A stretch of DNA of 64,000 nucleotides from Flavobacterium sp. Leaf82 (GCF_001422725.1 NZ_LMMA01000012.1:1-64000); one strand, 5' to 3'. Shown: positions 8,865 to 17,450, numbered from the stretch's first letter. A program made the numbers and translations. Notes: a model not told the origin generated them from the sequence alone.

Positions 8865-9283
8865 TTAAACCACTCTTTCAATTTTGATAATAATTATGTT
8901 CCACGTGAAACATAATAAAGCATGAGGTTTAAAACAAGACAAGTGTTCCACGTGAAACGTTTAGTATTTTGTTTTGAAAGTAAATGTAAATTTGTTTCAC
9001 GTGGAACGATTTAATTTTTATGTTTTGATATTTTAATTTTTAAATGTTTCACGTGAAACATAAGTTTATTGAGTAAGTTGATTCTGGAATAAGCAAGAGT
9101 GTTTCACGTGGAACATGAAATTTGTTTTGAAATTTTATTGAAAAGCTTTTAAAATAAAATGGTTTAGTCTGTTCCACGTGGAACAGTTTTTTGTGGTCTA
9201 GGATGTATTTGATGTTTCTAGAATGTGTGTTTAGAACTTGAAGAGTTTTGGTTTTGCGCGTTAGCGCCGTTCCACGTGGAACA
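8845..9283. promoter_or_regulatory. parS: Cluster of eight parS-type centromere sites
   Basis: Eight 16-bp palindromes, all with the core CACGTG flanked by GTTTC/GTTCC arms, lie at 8845-8860, 8897-8912, 8944-8959, 8993-9008, 9045-9060, 9100-9115, 9170-9185 and 9268-9283. The copy at 9045 is exactly TGTTTCACGTGAAACA, the classical ParB-binding sequence; the others match the consensus TGTTNCACGTGNAACA at 15 or 16 positions. Spacing is about 47-55 bp for the first six and then 70 and 98 bp. ParB nucleates on such sites and spreads, and with ParA and SMC it organises origin segregation. Apart from the sites, the 480 bp between ybeY and mnmG hold no gene and I see no DnaA boxes there. Confidence 0.9.
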
Positions 9284-9346
9284 AATGAGTTAAAAAAGTA
9301 ATTCTGAGAATCGCCTTAAACGGTTTGCAGAGAATAATAAAACAAA

Positions 9347-11218
9347 ATGTTTTTAGAAGAATACGATGTTATTGTAGTTGGTGCAGGTCATGCTGGATCT
9401 GAAGCCGCGGCAGCGGCCGCAAATTTGGGATCGAAAACTTTATTGGTTACGATGAGCCTGCAAAACATTGCACAAATGTCTTGCAACCCAGCGATGGGAG
9501 GAATTGCAAAAGGACAAATTGTGCGTGAGATTGATGCGCTTGGTGGATATTCAGGAATTGTTTCCGACCGCACGGCAATTCAATTTAAGATGTTGAACAA
9601 ATCGAAAGGACCTGCAATGTGGTCTCCAAGAGTTCAAAGTGATCGAATGCGTTTTGCTGAAGAATGGAGGATGATGTTGGAAGGAACTCCAAATCTTGAT
9701 TTCTACCAAGAGATGGTAAAAGGTTTGATTATAGAGAACGGAAAAATAAAAGGGATCAGAACTTCGCTAGGAGTAGAGATTCGATCGAAATCTGTTGTGT
9801 TGACAAACGGAACTTTTTTGAATGGTTTGATTCATATTGGAGAAAAACAATTTGGAGGAGGAAGAGCAGGTGAAAGTGCTGCAACCGGAATTACCGAAGA
9901 TTTAGTGAAAGCCGGATTCGAAGCCGGAAGAATGAAAACAGGAACGCCGCCACGAGTTGATGGGCGTTCTTTGGATTATTCTAAAATGAACGAAGAAAAA
10001 GGTGATGCGAAACCGGATAAGTTTTCTTATTCGGATTTAACCGTTCCGTTAACGCATCAAAGATCTTGTCACATGACATACACGTCATTGGATGTTCATG
10101 ATATTTTAAGAGAAGGTTTTGATCGTTCGCCAATGTTCAACGGAAGAATCAAAAGTCTTGGTCCAAGATATTGTCCTTCGATAGAAGATAAGATTAATCG
10201 TTTTGCTGATAAAGAGCGTCATCAATTATTCGTTGAGCCGGAAGGTTGGAATACTTGTGAAGTTTATGTAAACGGATTTTCGACTTCGCTTCCGGAAGAT
10301 ATTCAGTTTAAAGCTTTGAGTTCTGTTGCGGGATTTGAGAAAGTGAAATTCTTTCGTCCGGGTTATGCAATCGAATATGATTATTTCCCACCAACACAAT
10401 TGAAACATACTTTGGAAACGAAGTTAGTTGAAGGTTTATATTTTGCCGGACAAATTAACGGAACAACAGGATATGAAGAAGCAGCATCTCAAGGTTTGAT
10501 GGCCGGAATAAATGCGCATTTAAAAGTGCATGAAAAAGCGCCATTAATTTTAAAACGTGACGAAGCCTATATTGGAGTTTTGATTGACGACTTGATTACG
10601 AAAGGAACGGAAGAACCATATCGTATGTTTACTTCAAGAGCAGAGTATAGAACTTTGTTGCGTCAGGATAATGCCGATTTTAGATTAACGCCAATGTCTT
10701 ATGAAATTGGTCTTGCTTCTGAAGCTCGTTTACGCCGAATGGAAAAGAAATTAAATGAGTCTGAAAAGATGGTTGCGTTCTTTAAAGAAACAAGTGTTTC
10801 GGTTGCTGAAACAAATCCAATTTTGGTAGCAAAAGAAACTGCTCCAATTACGCAAGGTGATAAAATGTTTAAAGTTTTTTCACGTCCGCAAATTGATTTG
10901 GAGGACATGATGAAATTTGAAAAAGTAAAAGAATATGTTGAAGCAAACGATGTTGATCAGGAAATTTTAGAACAAGCCGAAATCCAGGTTAAATATTCCG
11001 GGTATATCGAAAAGGAAAGAAATAACGCTGATAAACTAACTCGTTTAGAAGAAGTGAAAATTCCGGAAAATTTCGATTATAATAAAATTAAATCAATGTC
11101 AATTGAAGCGAAACAAAAATTGAGCAAGATTCGTCCTGTAACAATTTCGCAAGCTTCAAGAATAAGCGGAGTATCACCAAGTGATATTTCGGTTTTATTG
11201 ATTTATATGGGAAGATAA
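9347..11218 (+). CDS. mnmG: tRNA uridine-5-carboxymethylaminomethyl(34) synthesis enzyme MnmG
   Basis: A 623-residue FAD protein (formerly GidA) that works with MnmE to modify U34 in the wobble position of certain tRNAs. The N-terminal dinucleotide-binding signature VVGAGHAGSEAA (residues 10-21) is perfect. The family motifs SCNPAMGGIAKG and GTPPRVDGR are present, as is a C-terminal helical domain ending in the typical GVSPSDISVLLIYM block. The length is normal for the family. It is a single gene here, with eight parS sites upstream and two downstream. In many bacteria mnmG lies near the origin with rsmG, parA and parB; none of those partners is visible in this window. Confidence 0.98.
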   Translation: MFLEEYDVIVVGAGHAGSEAAAAAANLGSKTLLVTMSLQNIAQMSCNPAMGGIAKGQIVREIDALGGYSGIVSDRTAIQFKMLNKSKGPAMWSPRVQSDRMRFAEEWRMMLEGTPNLDFYQEMVKGLIIENGKIKGIRTSLGVEIRSKSVVLTNGTFLNGLIHIGEKQFGGGRAGESAATGITEDLVKAGFEAGRMKTGTPPRVDGRSLDYSKMNEEKGDAKPDKFSYSDLTVPLTHQRSCHMTYTSLDVHDILREGFDRSPMFNGRIKSLGPRYCPSIEDKINRFADKERHQLFVEPEGWNTCEVYVNGFSTSLPEDIQFKALSSVAGFEKVKFFRPGYAIEYDYFPPTQLKHTLETKLVEGLYFAGQINGTTGYEEAASQGLMAGINAHLKVHEKAPLILKRDEAYIGVLIDDLITKGTEEPYRMFTSRAEYRTLLRQDNADFRLTPMSYEIGLASEARLRRMEKKLNESEKMVAFFKETSVSVAETNPILVAKETAPITQGDKMFKVFSRPQIDLEDMMKFEKVKEYVEANDVDQEILEQAEIQVKYSGYIEKERNNADKLTRLEEVKIPENFDYNKIKSMSIEAKQKLSKIRPVTISQASRISGVSPSDISVLLIYMGR

Positions 11219-11227
11219 AAAAGTATT

Positions 11228-11284
11228 CAGTCTCAGTTTTTAGTTTTCAGTGATTACTGGATTCTGAATGCTGAGACTGTTTTA
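11228..11284 (+). terminator. Terminator of mnmG
   Basis: CAGTCTCAG (11228-11236) pairs perfectly with CTGAGACTG (11271-11279), followed by TTTTATT. The long loop itself contains further AGT/ACT-rich pairing possibilities. Its position 10 bp after the mnmG stop fits a terminator. Confidence 0.65.
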
Positions 11285-11290
11285 TTGAAT

Positions 11291-11306
11291 TGTTCCACGT
11301 GAAACG
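11291..11306. promoter_or_regulatory. parS: parS-type site downstream of mnmG
   Basis: TGTTCCACGTGAAACG matches the ParB site consensus at 15 of 16 positions. It lies immediately after the mnmG terminator and belongs to the set at 8845-9283. Confidence 0.85.
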
Positions 11307-11344
11307 AATTTACGATTTTGTATTTTGTATTTTGTGTTTTGTAG

Positions 11345-11364
11345 AGATGCACAGCAGTGCATCT
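11345..11364. repeat. Short perfect hairpin, REP-like
   Basis: AGATGCAC-AGCA-GTGCATCT is a perfect 8-bp stem with a 4-base loop. It lies in the 280-bp gap between mnmG and the acetyltransferase gene, after a run of TTTTGTATTTTGT units. There is no T-run after it, so a terminator is unlikely. From memory, similar GAGATGCACAGCAGTGC hairpins recur between genes in Bacteroidota. Confidence 0.7.
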
Positions 11365-11457
11365 AACGTGTAGTATATTTCAAATGGAAACTATTTTAAT
11401 AAACGTATTTCTGTTCGCCGTTACAATAGAAATCTGAATAATTGAAAATAATTGAAT

Positions 11458-11473
11458 TGTTCCACGTGAAACT
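11458..11473. promoter_or_regulatory. parS: parS-type site before the GNAT gene
   Basis: TGTTCCACGTGAAACT matches the ParB consensus at 15 of 16 positions. It ends 22 bp before the ATG of the acetyltransferase gene, so a bound ParB complex could also affect its expression. Confidence 0.85.
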
Positions 11474-11495
11474 ATTTATCTAATATTTTGCCGAT

Positions 11496-11960
11496 ATGAA
11501 AATTGTCGAAGTCAAAGTTCTATCTGAAGAACAAAAAGAAGTTTTGCGTGAACTGTGGAATAATGAATATCCTGCGAGATTATATTTAAAAGCTATTGCA
11601 GATTTTGATTTGTATTTGAATGGACTTTCCAATACAAAACATTATTTATTGCTTGATGATTCAGATATAATTGTGGGTTGGTCATTTACCTTTTTAAGAG
11701 ATAATGAAAATTGGTTTGCTATAATTTTAAATAGTAAAGAACAAGGAAAAGGGAATGGTTCTGTTTTAATAAATGAAATTAAAAAACACAACAAGAGTTT
11801 GAATGGTTGGGTTATCGATCAGGATAATGAAGTAAAACAAAATAAAGAGTTTTATAAATCTCCAATGGATTTTTACATCAAAAACGGATTTGCGATTTGT
11901 AAAGAAATTAGAATTGAGAATGAAAAAATGTCGGCTGTAAAAATTAGTTGGCACCGATAA
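11496..11960 (+). CDS. GNAT family N-acetyltransferase
   Basis: A 154-residue protein with the general GNAT pattern: an N-terminal helix, a central strand pair with an aromatic-rich core (WSFTFLRDNENWFAIIL), then the acetyl-CoA-binding segment KEQGKGNGSVLINEIK, which corresponds to motif A (Q/RxxGxG/A). The C-terminal part (FYIKNGFAI) is the usual final strand before the tail. The family moves acetyl groups from acetyl-CoA to amines; the acceptor cannot be guessed from sequence. It is a single gene just downstream of a parS site, with about 80 bp to the methyltransferase gene. Base composition is slightly more AT-rich than its neighbours, which may suggest a less conserved gene. Confidence 0.75.
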   Translation: MKIVEVKVLSEEQKEVLRELWNNEYPARLYLKAIADFDLYLNGLSNTKHYLLLDDSDIIVGWSFTFLRDNENWFAIILNSKEQGKGNGSVLINEIKKHNKSLNGWVIDQDNEVKQNKEFYKSPMDFYIKNGFAICKEIRIENEKMSAVKISWHR

Positions 11961-12041
11961 ACTAAAAATAAGAAAACCCTAAAAGTATTTTTTACTTTTG
12001 GGGTTTCTGTGAAATTAAACCAAATACCTATAATTTAAAAA

Positions 12042-12890
12042 ATGGACGTTTTAAACAAAAAACATTTTCTTACTGTAAAAGACCACTCTGTATCTAAAGA
12101 AGTTTTCGAATTGTATTATGATGAAACTTTAGATATGTTGATTACTTCTCCACAACCTGATTTGCAAAATTTGGGAAGATATTACGAAAGCGAAGATTAT
12201 ATTTCGCATACGGATAACAAACGTTCGTTATTTGAAAAAGCATATCACTTTGTGAAAAATATTGCGCTAAAAAATAAATTGAATTTAATCAACGGCGAGC
12301 AATCTCAAAAAGGTAGAATTTTAGACATAGGTGCCGGAACCGGAGATTTTTTATTAACGGCAAAAAATGACGGTTGGAAAACTGTTGGAGTTGAACCAAG
12401 CGAAAGAGCAAAAAATATAGCGATACAAAAAGGGATTTCTTTTGTAAACGAAATTAGTGATCTTGAAAATAATTCATTTGACGTAATTACAATGTGGCAC
12501 GTTTTAGAACACGTTCCAAATTTAGAATTACAAATACAGGAATTAAAGCGTTTACTAAAACCAACTGGAACATTAATTGTTGCGGTTCCAAATTTTAAAT
12601 CTTACGACGCGAAACATTATCAAACTTTTTGGGCAGCTTATGATGTGCCAATTCATTTTTGGCATTTCTCAAAAAAAGCCATTCAATTGCTTTTTGAAAA
12701 AGTCGATATGAAATTAGAAAAAGTGCTTCCGATGAAATTTGATTCTTTTTATGTGAGCCTTTTATCTGAAAAATACAAAACAGGAAAAATGAATTATATC
12801 AATGCATTTTTTGTTGGTTTAAAGTCAAATTTAAAAGCGGGAAGTACAAAAGAGTATTCATCGCACATTTATGTCTTAAAAAACAAGTAA
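12042..12890 (+). CDS. Class I SAM-dependent methyltransferase
   Basis: A 282-residue protein with a Rossmann-type methyltransferase core. Motif I is ILDIGAGTGDFL (about residues 92-103), the acidic loop after strand beta-2 is VGVEPS, and the post-motif DVITMWHVLEHVPN is typical of methyltransferases of the UbiE/COQ5-like group. The N-terminal 90 residues (with YYDETLDMLITSPQP) and the C-terminal segment rich in aromatic residues (FWAAYDVPIHFWHFS) define a subgroup common in Bacteroidota, whose substrate is not known. It stands alone, followed by a 680-bp non-coding stretch with two direct repeats. The promoter is not obvious. Confidence 0.85.
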   Translation: MDVLNKKHFLTVKDHSVSKEVFELYYDETLDMLITSPQPDLQNLGRYYESEDYISHTDNKRSLFEKAYHFVKNIALKNKLNLINGEQSQKGRILDIGAGTGDFLLTAKNDGWKTVGVEPSERAKNIAIQKGISFVNEISDLENNSFDVITMWHVLEHVPNLELQIQELKRLLKPTGTLIVAVPNFKSYDAKHYQTFWAAYDVPIHFWHFSKKAIQLLFEKVDMKLEKVLPMKFDSFYVSLLSEKYKTGKMNYINAFFVGLKSNLKAGSTKEYSSHIYVLKNK

Positions 12891-13500
12891 AACGCAAAAT
12901 AAGCGTGTTTCTGGCGTTTTCTCACTATAAGTGAGGAGTAATTATGTCTTTTTTGAGATCATCTTTCTAATAAAAGCTATGAAAGCCACTTTTGATAGTG
13001 TTTTTTTATGCTTTAAGATGGTTCCATAAATAAAAACAATACCATAAAAACGCACATTTTTTGATATTTTAAGGCTGAATTTTTCTGTTTTCAAATTTTG
13101 AAATCATGAAGAAGAAAATTTTTATGAATTTTATTTTTTTTCGAAAATTGTATTCTAATTTTTTTCGAAATTGAGCATTTTTAAAAATGTTGTTAATTCA
13201 ATTTTTTGTTTTTTAAAATTTCAAAAGACAAAATGATTTTTTTCGACATTTTCTGGTGTTATAAATTTTTAAAAGCATCAATTTGAAAAAATCGATGTAC
13301 AAGATTCTTTTAGGCTTAAAAAAAGGACTAAAACGTAAAATGGGCGTGTTTCTGGTGGTTTTTTAGCTCAAGTGAGGACTCATTATCTCTTTTTTGAGAA
13401 AGTGTTTCTAATAAAAGCTATGAAAGACGTTTTTAATAGTGTTGAATTATTGACATAATTCTTTCGATAAATAAAAACAATCATAAAATTAGAGCATTTT
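12889..13500. repeat. Two diverged ~170-bp direct repeats in a long intergenic region
   Basis: Copy 1 (about 12889-13064) and copy 2 (about 13330-13500) align over their whole length. Both open with AAAACGYAAAAT then GCGTGTTTCTGG, share AAGTGAGGA, CTTTTTTGAGA and CTAATAAAAGCTATGAAAG, then TTTGATAGTG/TTTAATAGTG, and finish with ATAAATAAAAACAAT. Identity is clearly above chance but interrupted by substitutions and small gaps. Neither copy holds an ORF longer than a few codons. The 265 bp between them are AT-rich with TTTTTTCGAAAATTG motifs and no gene. The second copy ends just before the promoter of the OmpH-like gene. Confidence 0.75.
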
Positions 13501-13511
13501 TTAAACTTTAT

Positions 13512-13541
13512 GTTGATGCTATTTATTTTTTTATATTTTTG
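13512..13541 (+). promoter_or_regulatory. Bacteroidota-type promoter of the OmpH-like gene
   Basis: GTTG (13512-13515), an 18-bp spacer and TATTTTTG (13534-13541) match the Bacteroidota housekeeping promoter (TTTG at -33, TAnnTTTG at -7) closely. The start codon at 13576 is about 28 bp beyond the expected transcription start. The in-frame ATG at 13510 lies inside this promoter and is therefore not used. Confidence 0.65.
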
Positions 13542-13575
13542 TCTTCAATACATTAAAAAAATAGAAATTCAAAAA

Positions 13576-14157
13576 ATGAAAAAAGCATTAGTAATTATCG
13601 CACTTTCAATTTTCGCCGTTTCATGTAATAAAACCGCAGAAGTTAAGGAAGTAAAAACAGCTTACGTAGATACTTCAGTTTTAATGAAAGAGTACACTGA
13701 AGCAAAAGACCTTGAAGCTAAATACAAAGCTCAGGCCGAAGAAAAAGGAAGACAACTACAAGCTGAGATTACACGTTTTAAACAAGACGCTGCTAATTTT
13801 CAAAGTCAGGCACAAGCAAACGGACAGGCTTGGGCTCAACAAAGAGGTGCTGAATTGCAAAAAAGAGAACAACAATTGGGTTATGCTCAACAAGCTTTGT
13901 CTCAACAATTGCAACAAGAAAGTGGTGTTGAAATGGATTCTCTAGTAAGTGGAGTGAAGAAATTCATCAAAGATTACGGTAAGAAAAACGGTTATTCTTA
14001 TATTTATGGTACTGGTGATGCGGCCTCAATTTTATATGCTGAAGAGAAATATGATATTACAAAAGATATCATTAAAGCTTTGAACGACAAGTATAAATCT
14101 GAGCCAAAAACGGATGATAAACCTGCAGTAAAAGAAGGAGAAGCTGTTAAAAAATAA
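13576..14157 (+). CDS. OmpH/Skp family lipoprotein
   Basis: A 193-residue protein starting MKKALVIIALSIFAVSC, a lipoprotein signal peptide with the lipobox Cys at residue 17. The body is a long Gln/Ala/Lys/Glu-rich helical region (about residues 35-130) followed by a small beta segment (YSYIYGTGDAASILYA), the pattern of OmpH/Skp chaperones. Skp-like proteins hold unfolded outer-membrane proteins in the periplasm; the lipid anchor here would tether it to a membrane. The longer ORF from 13510 is rejected because its first codons lie in the promoter. A strong terminator follows. Confidence 0.85.
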   Translation: MKKALVIIALSIFAVSCNKTAEVKEVKTAYVDTSVLMKEYTEAKDLEAKYKAQAEEKGRQLQAEITRFKQDAANFQSQAQANGQAWAQQRGAELQKREQQLGYAQQALSQQLQQESGVEMDSLVSGVKKFIKDYGKKNGYSYIYGTGDAASILYAEEKYDITKDIIKALNDKYKSEPKTDDKPAVKEGEAVKK

Positions 14158-14180
14158 TACCAAACTAAATAACTAAATTA

Positions 14181-14217
14181 AAAACCTAAGTCTGTAAAGA
14201 TTTAGGTTTTTTCTTTT
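14181..14217 (+). terminator. Rho-independent terminator
   Basis: AAAACCTAAGTCT (14181-14193) pairs with AGATTTAGGTTTT (14198-14210), one G-T pair, four-base loop, then TTCTTTT. It ends the OmpH-like transcript. Confidence 0.8.
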
Positions 14218-14256
14218 ATAAAAATGCGATAATTTTAGTTTTTCAATACAAGCCCA

Positions 14257-16536
14257 ATGCAAAACGTTACAGAAGCAGCTGCTTACACCTTACAATTCAT
14301 CAATCAAACGCAAAAATCGATCTTCCTGACTGGTAAAGCAGGAACAGGAAAAACTACGCTTTTACGCGAAATCATTGCTACAACCCATAAAAATACAGTA
14401 GTTGTAGCGCCAACCGGAATTGCGGCGCTAAATGCCGGCGGAGTAACGATTCACTCCATGTTTCAGTTGCCATTTTCTGCCTTTATTCCGTCTTATGAAG
14501 AAGCTTCTCAGTTTACAGAAACGGTGAAATTTGAGAATAAAGAAACGTTGCGCCGACATTTTAAAATGAACAATGTAAAGCGTAATGTGATCAGAAACAT
14601 GGAGCTTTTGATTATTGATGAAGTCAGTATGCTTCGCGCTGATTTACTGGATGCTATCGATTTTATGATGCAAACGGTTCGTAAAAATTCACGTCCTTTT
14701 GGTGGAGTTCAGGTGCTTTTTATTGGCGATTTATTGCAGCTTCCGCCTGTAATCAGGGACGAAGAATGGCGAACTTTACGCAATTATTACAAAGGGAAAT
14801 TCTTTTTTCATTCGCACGTTATACAGCAGCATCCGCCTTTATATATCGAATTGTCAAAGATTTACCGTCAGTCTGATGATACTTTTATTTCGGTTTTAAA
14901 TAACCTGAGAAACAATCAGATTACACCTCAGGATATTCAGGTTTTAAACGAATATGTGAAACCTGATTTTGATTTAAAAAATAATCCCGGATATATCACT
15001 CTTACAACGCATAATGCCAAAGCCGATTCGATTAACGAACAGGCAATAGGGGATTTAGCCGGAAACGAATTTGCTTATCAACCGTTTATTGTGGGGGATT
15101 TTCCGGAGAAAATTTTTCCGGTCGAAGAAAATCTGAAACTCAAAATTGGTGCCCAGGTTATGTTTGTCAAAAATGATTTGTCTTTTGATAAGCGTTATTT
15201 TAACGGAAAAATGGGGGTTGTAAAATCGCTTTCGCCAGAAGAAATATTCATACATTTTCCCGAAGAAGATAAAACCATCGAAGTTGAAAAGTACGAATGG
15301 AAAAATATCCGATACAAAGTGAACGACCTCACAAAGGAAGTTGAAGAAGAAGTTTTGGGCACATTTGCGCATTATCCGCTTAAACTAGCGTGGGCAATTA
15401 CAGTTCATAAAAGTCAGGGATTAACTTTTGAGAAAGCTGCGCTCGATGTATCGCAAGTTTTTTTACCCGGACAAGCATATGTTGCATTGTCACGTTTAAC
15501 GTCCTTAAATGGGCTTATTTTGCTTTCTCCGTTACAAATGAATGGTATTTCGAACGATCAGGATGTCATGGATTATGCTTTGAACAAAGCGACCGAAGAC
15601 GTATTGAAACATTCATTGCATTTTGAAACTAAAAACTTTATTCATAACTATTTGATTAACAGTTTTAATTGGGCAGATTTAGCACAAGAATGGCGTAATC
15701 ATCGTTTTAGTTATAACGAAAATGCAGTAGCTTCTGAAAAATCAAAGCACTCTGCCTGGGCTCATAAACGTTTAGAAATAATTGATTCGCTGGCAGATCC
15801 TGCACAAAAATTCGTGCATCAGCTTAATAAAATTTTCAATAAAGAAACTGTCGATCTTTTCTTTGTCCAGGAAAGAGTAGTGGCAGCATATGACTATTTT
15901 TTCAAGCCAATGGATAAATTGGTGACGGATCTTTTGAATAAAATGGCAGAAATTCAGAAATTTAAAAAAGTAAAAGAGTTCTATGAAGAACTTGCTTTTT
16001 TAGATGATTTGCAAACTAAAGCTGTTTTGCGCTTAATGAAGGCCAAATTGCTAATTGAAATTGTCGTTGCAGGCGAAACCATTTGTAAAGAGAAATTGTC
16101 GTCTACGGCCATTAAAAACTACAAATTAGACAAAGTTGCGAAGATTCGCGAGGAATTGAATATTTCGAATACTGATATTTTTAAATCTGATGAGCCTGTG
16201 GTGCGTTATACAGCAAGAAAACTGGATAAAAATGAACCAAAGACTGCCAAGAAAACTACGATAGAAGAAACGCATGATTTATGGCTTGAAAAAAATTCTG
16301 TTCAGGATATTGCAAGAATTCGTAAATTAACAGTGCAAACTATCGAAATGCATTTGGTTAAGCTTATCCAGGCTAAAAAAGTAGAGATTTCAGATGTTTT
16401 GCCATATGATAAAATTCTGGCGCTTCGTGAAGCTTTTCAGTTTTATCAGGAAGAATCTCTGAATGGTTTGAAAGAAAAACACGGAGATGAATTTACCTGG
16501 GATGAACTTAAAATGTTCAAAGCCAGTATAAATTGA
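14257..16536 (+). CDS. Pif1-like DNA helicase with C-terminal helix-turn-helix
   Basis: A 759-residue superfamily 1B helicase. Walker A is GKAGTGKTTLL (about residues 26-36), Walker B is LLIIDEVSMLRADL (about 118-131), and a conserved loop FIGDLLQLPPV follows (motif III). The late motifs AITVHKSQGLTF and QAYVALSRLTSLNGLIL are the classical Pif1/RecD signatures. After about residue 500 comes a charged helical extension and a C-terminal segment (about 670-759) with a helix-turn-helix look (WLEKNSVQDIARIRKLTVQTIEMHL). This domain order is widespread in Bacteroidota and annotated as AAA-family ATPase or helicase. It presumably unwinds DNA structures or forks; the exact role is inferred only from the family. 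Confidence 0.9.
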   Translation: MQNVTEAAAYTLQFINQTQKSIFLTGKAGTGKTTLLREIIATTHKNTVVVAPTGIAALNAGGVTIHSMFQLPFSAFIPSYEEASQFTETVKFENKETLRRHFKMNNVKRNVIRNMELLIIDEVSMLRADLLDAIDFMMQTVRKNSRPFGGVQVLFIGDLLQLPPVIRDEEWRTLRNYYKGKFFFHSHVIQQHPPLYIELSKIYRQSDDTFISVLNNLRNNQITPQDIQVLNEYVKPDFDLKNNPGYITLTTHNAKADSINEQAIGDLAGNEFAYQPFIVGDFPEKIFPVEENLKLKIGAQVMFVKNDLSFDKRYFNGKMGVVKSLSPEEIFIHFPEEDKTIEVEKYEWKNIRYKVNDLTKEVEEEVLGTFAHYPLKLAWAITVHKSQGLTFEKAALDVSQVFLPGQAYVALSRLTSLNGLILLSPLQMNGISNDQDVMDYALNKATEDVLKHSLHFETKNFIHNYLINSFNWADLAQEWRNHRFSYNENAVASEKSKHSAWAHKRLEIIDSLADPAQKFVHQLNKIFNKETVDLFFVQERVVAAYDYFFKPMDKLVTDLLNKMAEIQKFKKVKEFYEELAFLDDLQTKAVLRLMKAKLLIEIVVAGETICKEKLSSTAIKNYKLDKVAKIREELNISNTDIFKSDEPVVRYTARKLDKNEPKTAKKTTIEETHDLWLEKNSVQDIARIRKLTVQTIEMHLVKLIQAKKVEISDVLPYDKILALREAFQFYQEESLNGLKEKHGDEFTWDELKMFKASIN

Positions 16537-16542
16537 TTTTAT

Positions 16543-16598
16543 ATTTTAGATTTTAGATTTTAGATTTTAGATTTTAGATTTTAGATTTTAGATTTTAG
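16543..16598. repeat. Heptanucleotide tandem repeat (ATTTTAG)8
   Basis: Eight perfect copies of ATTTTAG lie just after the helicase stop, preceded by an imperfect copy (ATTTTAT) and followed by ATTTTTT. It is intergenic, so copy-number change would not alter a protein, but it lies upstream of the secreted-protein gene at 16689. Confidence 0.95.
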
Positions 16599-16688
16599 AT
16601 TTTTTGGCGCGGAATTTGAAATTTTGTTCCTGAATCTTTGTGATGAAATTTGAGAGTAAACTATATAAACATTATGTAAAATAGAAAT

Positions 16689-17447
16689 ATGAAAAAGCTG
16701 ATATACATTGCATTACTTGTTTTTTCTGTTCACAATGCAGTTGGGCAGGATTTAAAACCGGAATATCAAAAATTTATTAAAACGTTTATAGAGAACGTAA
16801 AAAATAATAAAAAAGAGGCTGTAGCAAATATTATTCGTTATCCTTTAAACAGAGATTCTCCAATTCCGGCTGTTAAGAATAAAGCTGATTTTGTAAAGCG
16901 TTACGATCAGATTTTTGATGCCGATTTAAAAAATGAAATTATCAAATCAAATCCTGCAAAAGATTGGTCACAAGTGGGTTGGCGCGGAATTATGCTAAAT
17001 CAGGGCAGTATTTGGATCGATGAAGATGGTCGTTTGATAACTATAAATCATCAATCAAAATATGAAGAAGATTTGAAAAACAAACTGATTAAGAGCGACA
17101 AAACGAAAGTACATTCGTCTATTGCTAAATTTAAAGAACCGGTTTATATTCTGGAAACTTCAAAATTCAGAATCAGAATTGATGATTTAGGGAATAATAG
17201 TTATCGATATGCTTCATGGTCAATCAAACAAAAAATGACCGAAAAGCCTGATTTGATTATCACTAACGGAAAATGGATTCAGGATGGAAGCGGAGGAAAT
17301 CATCACATAGAATTTAAAAAAGGAAACTATGTTTATGATTGTGATATCATAGTTTTGGGTGAAAAAGATGCACCTCCCGCCAGATTAATTATTACTCAAA
17401 GCGGAAAAGAAATTCTTAATCAGGATGCGAAAATTGTTCCACGTTAA
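16689..17447 (+). CDS. Secreted protein of unknown function
   Basis: A 252-residue protein with a clear signal peptide (residues 1-19, cleavage after AVG before QD). The mature protein begins with a helical, charged segment (PEYQKFIKTFIENVKNNKK) followed by IIRYPLNRDSPIPAVKNKADFVKRYDQIF, a pattern I associate with small secreted or periplasmic domains of the SnoaL/NTF2-like type; this is a guess. The second half is beta-rich (YRYASWSIKQ ... NGKWIQDGSGGNHHIEF). There is no lipobox and no type IX C-terminal domain. The last codons overlap a degenerate parS-like sequence (17435-17450). It ends at a shared terminator. Confidence 0.75.
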   Translation: MKKLIYIALLVFSVHNAVGQDLKPEYQKFIKTFIENVKNNKKEAVANIIRYPLNRDSPIPAVKNKADFVKRYDQIFDADLKNEIIKSNPAKDWSQVGWRGIMLNQGSIWIDEDGRLITINHQSKYEEDLKNKLIKSDKTKVHSSIAKFKEPVYILETSKFRIRIDDLGNNSYRYASWSIKQKMTEKPDLIITNGKWIQDGSGGNHHIEFKKGNYVYDCDIIVLGEKDAPPARLIITQSGKEILNQDAKIVPR

Positions 17448-17450
17448 ACA
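17435..17450. promoter_or_regulatory. Degenerate parS-like sequence
   Basis: TGTTCCACGTTAAACA differs from the ParB consensus by a single base inside the essential CACGTG core (G to T). It spans the stop codon of the preceding gene. The core change probably destroys ParB binding, so this may be a decayed site or chance. Confidence 0.35.

Noticed and set aside
8865..9346. Chromosomal replication origin
   Set aside because: parS sites and AT-rich DNA suggested it, but no DnaA boxes (TTATCCACA type) are visible and dnaA is not in the window.
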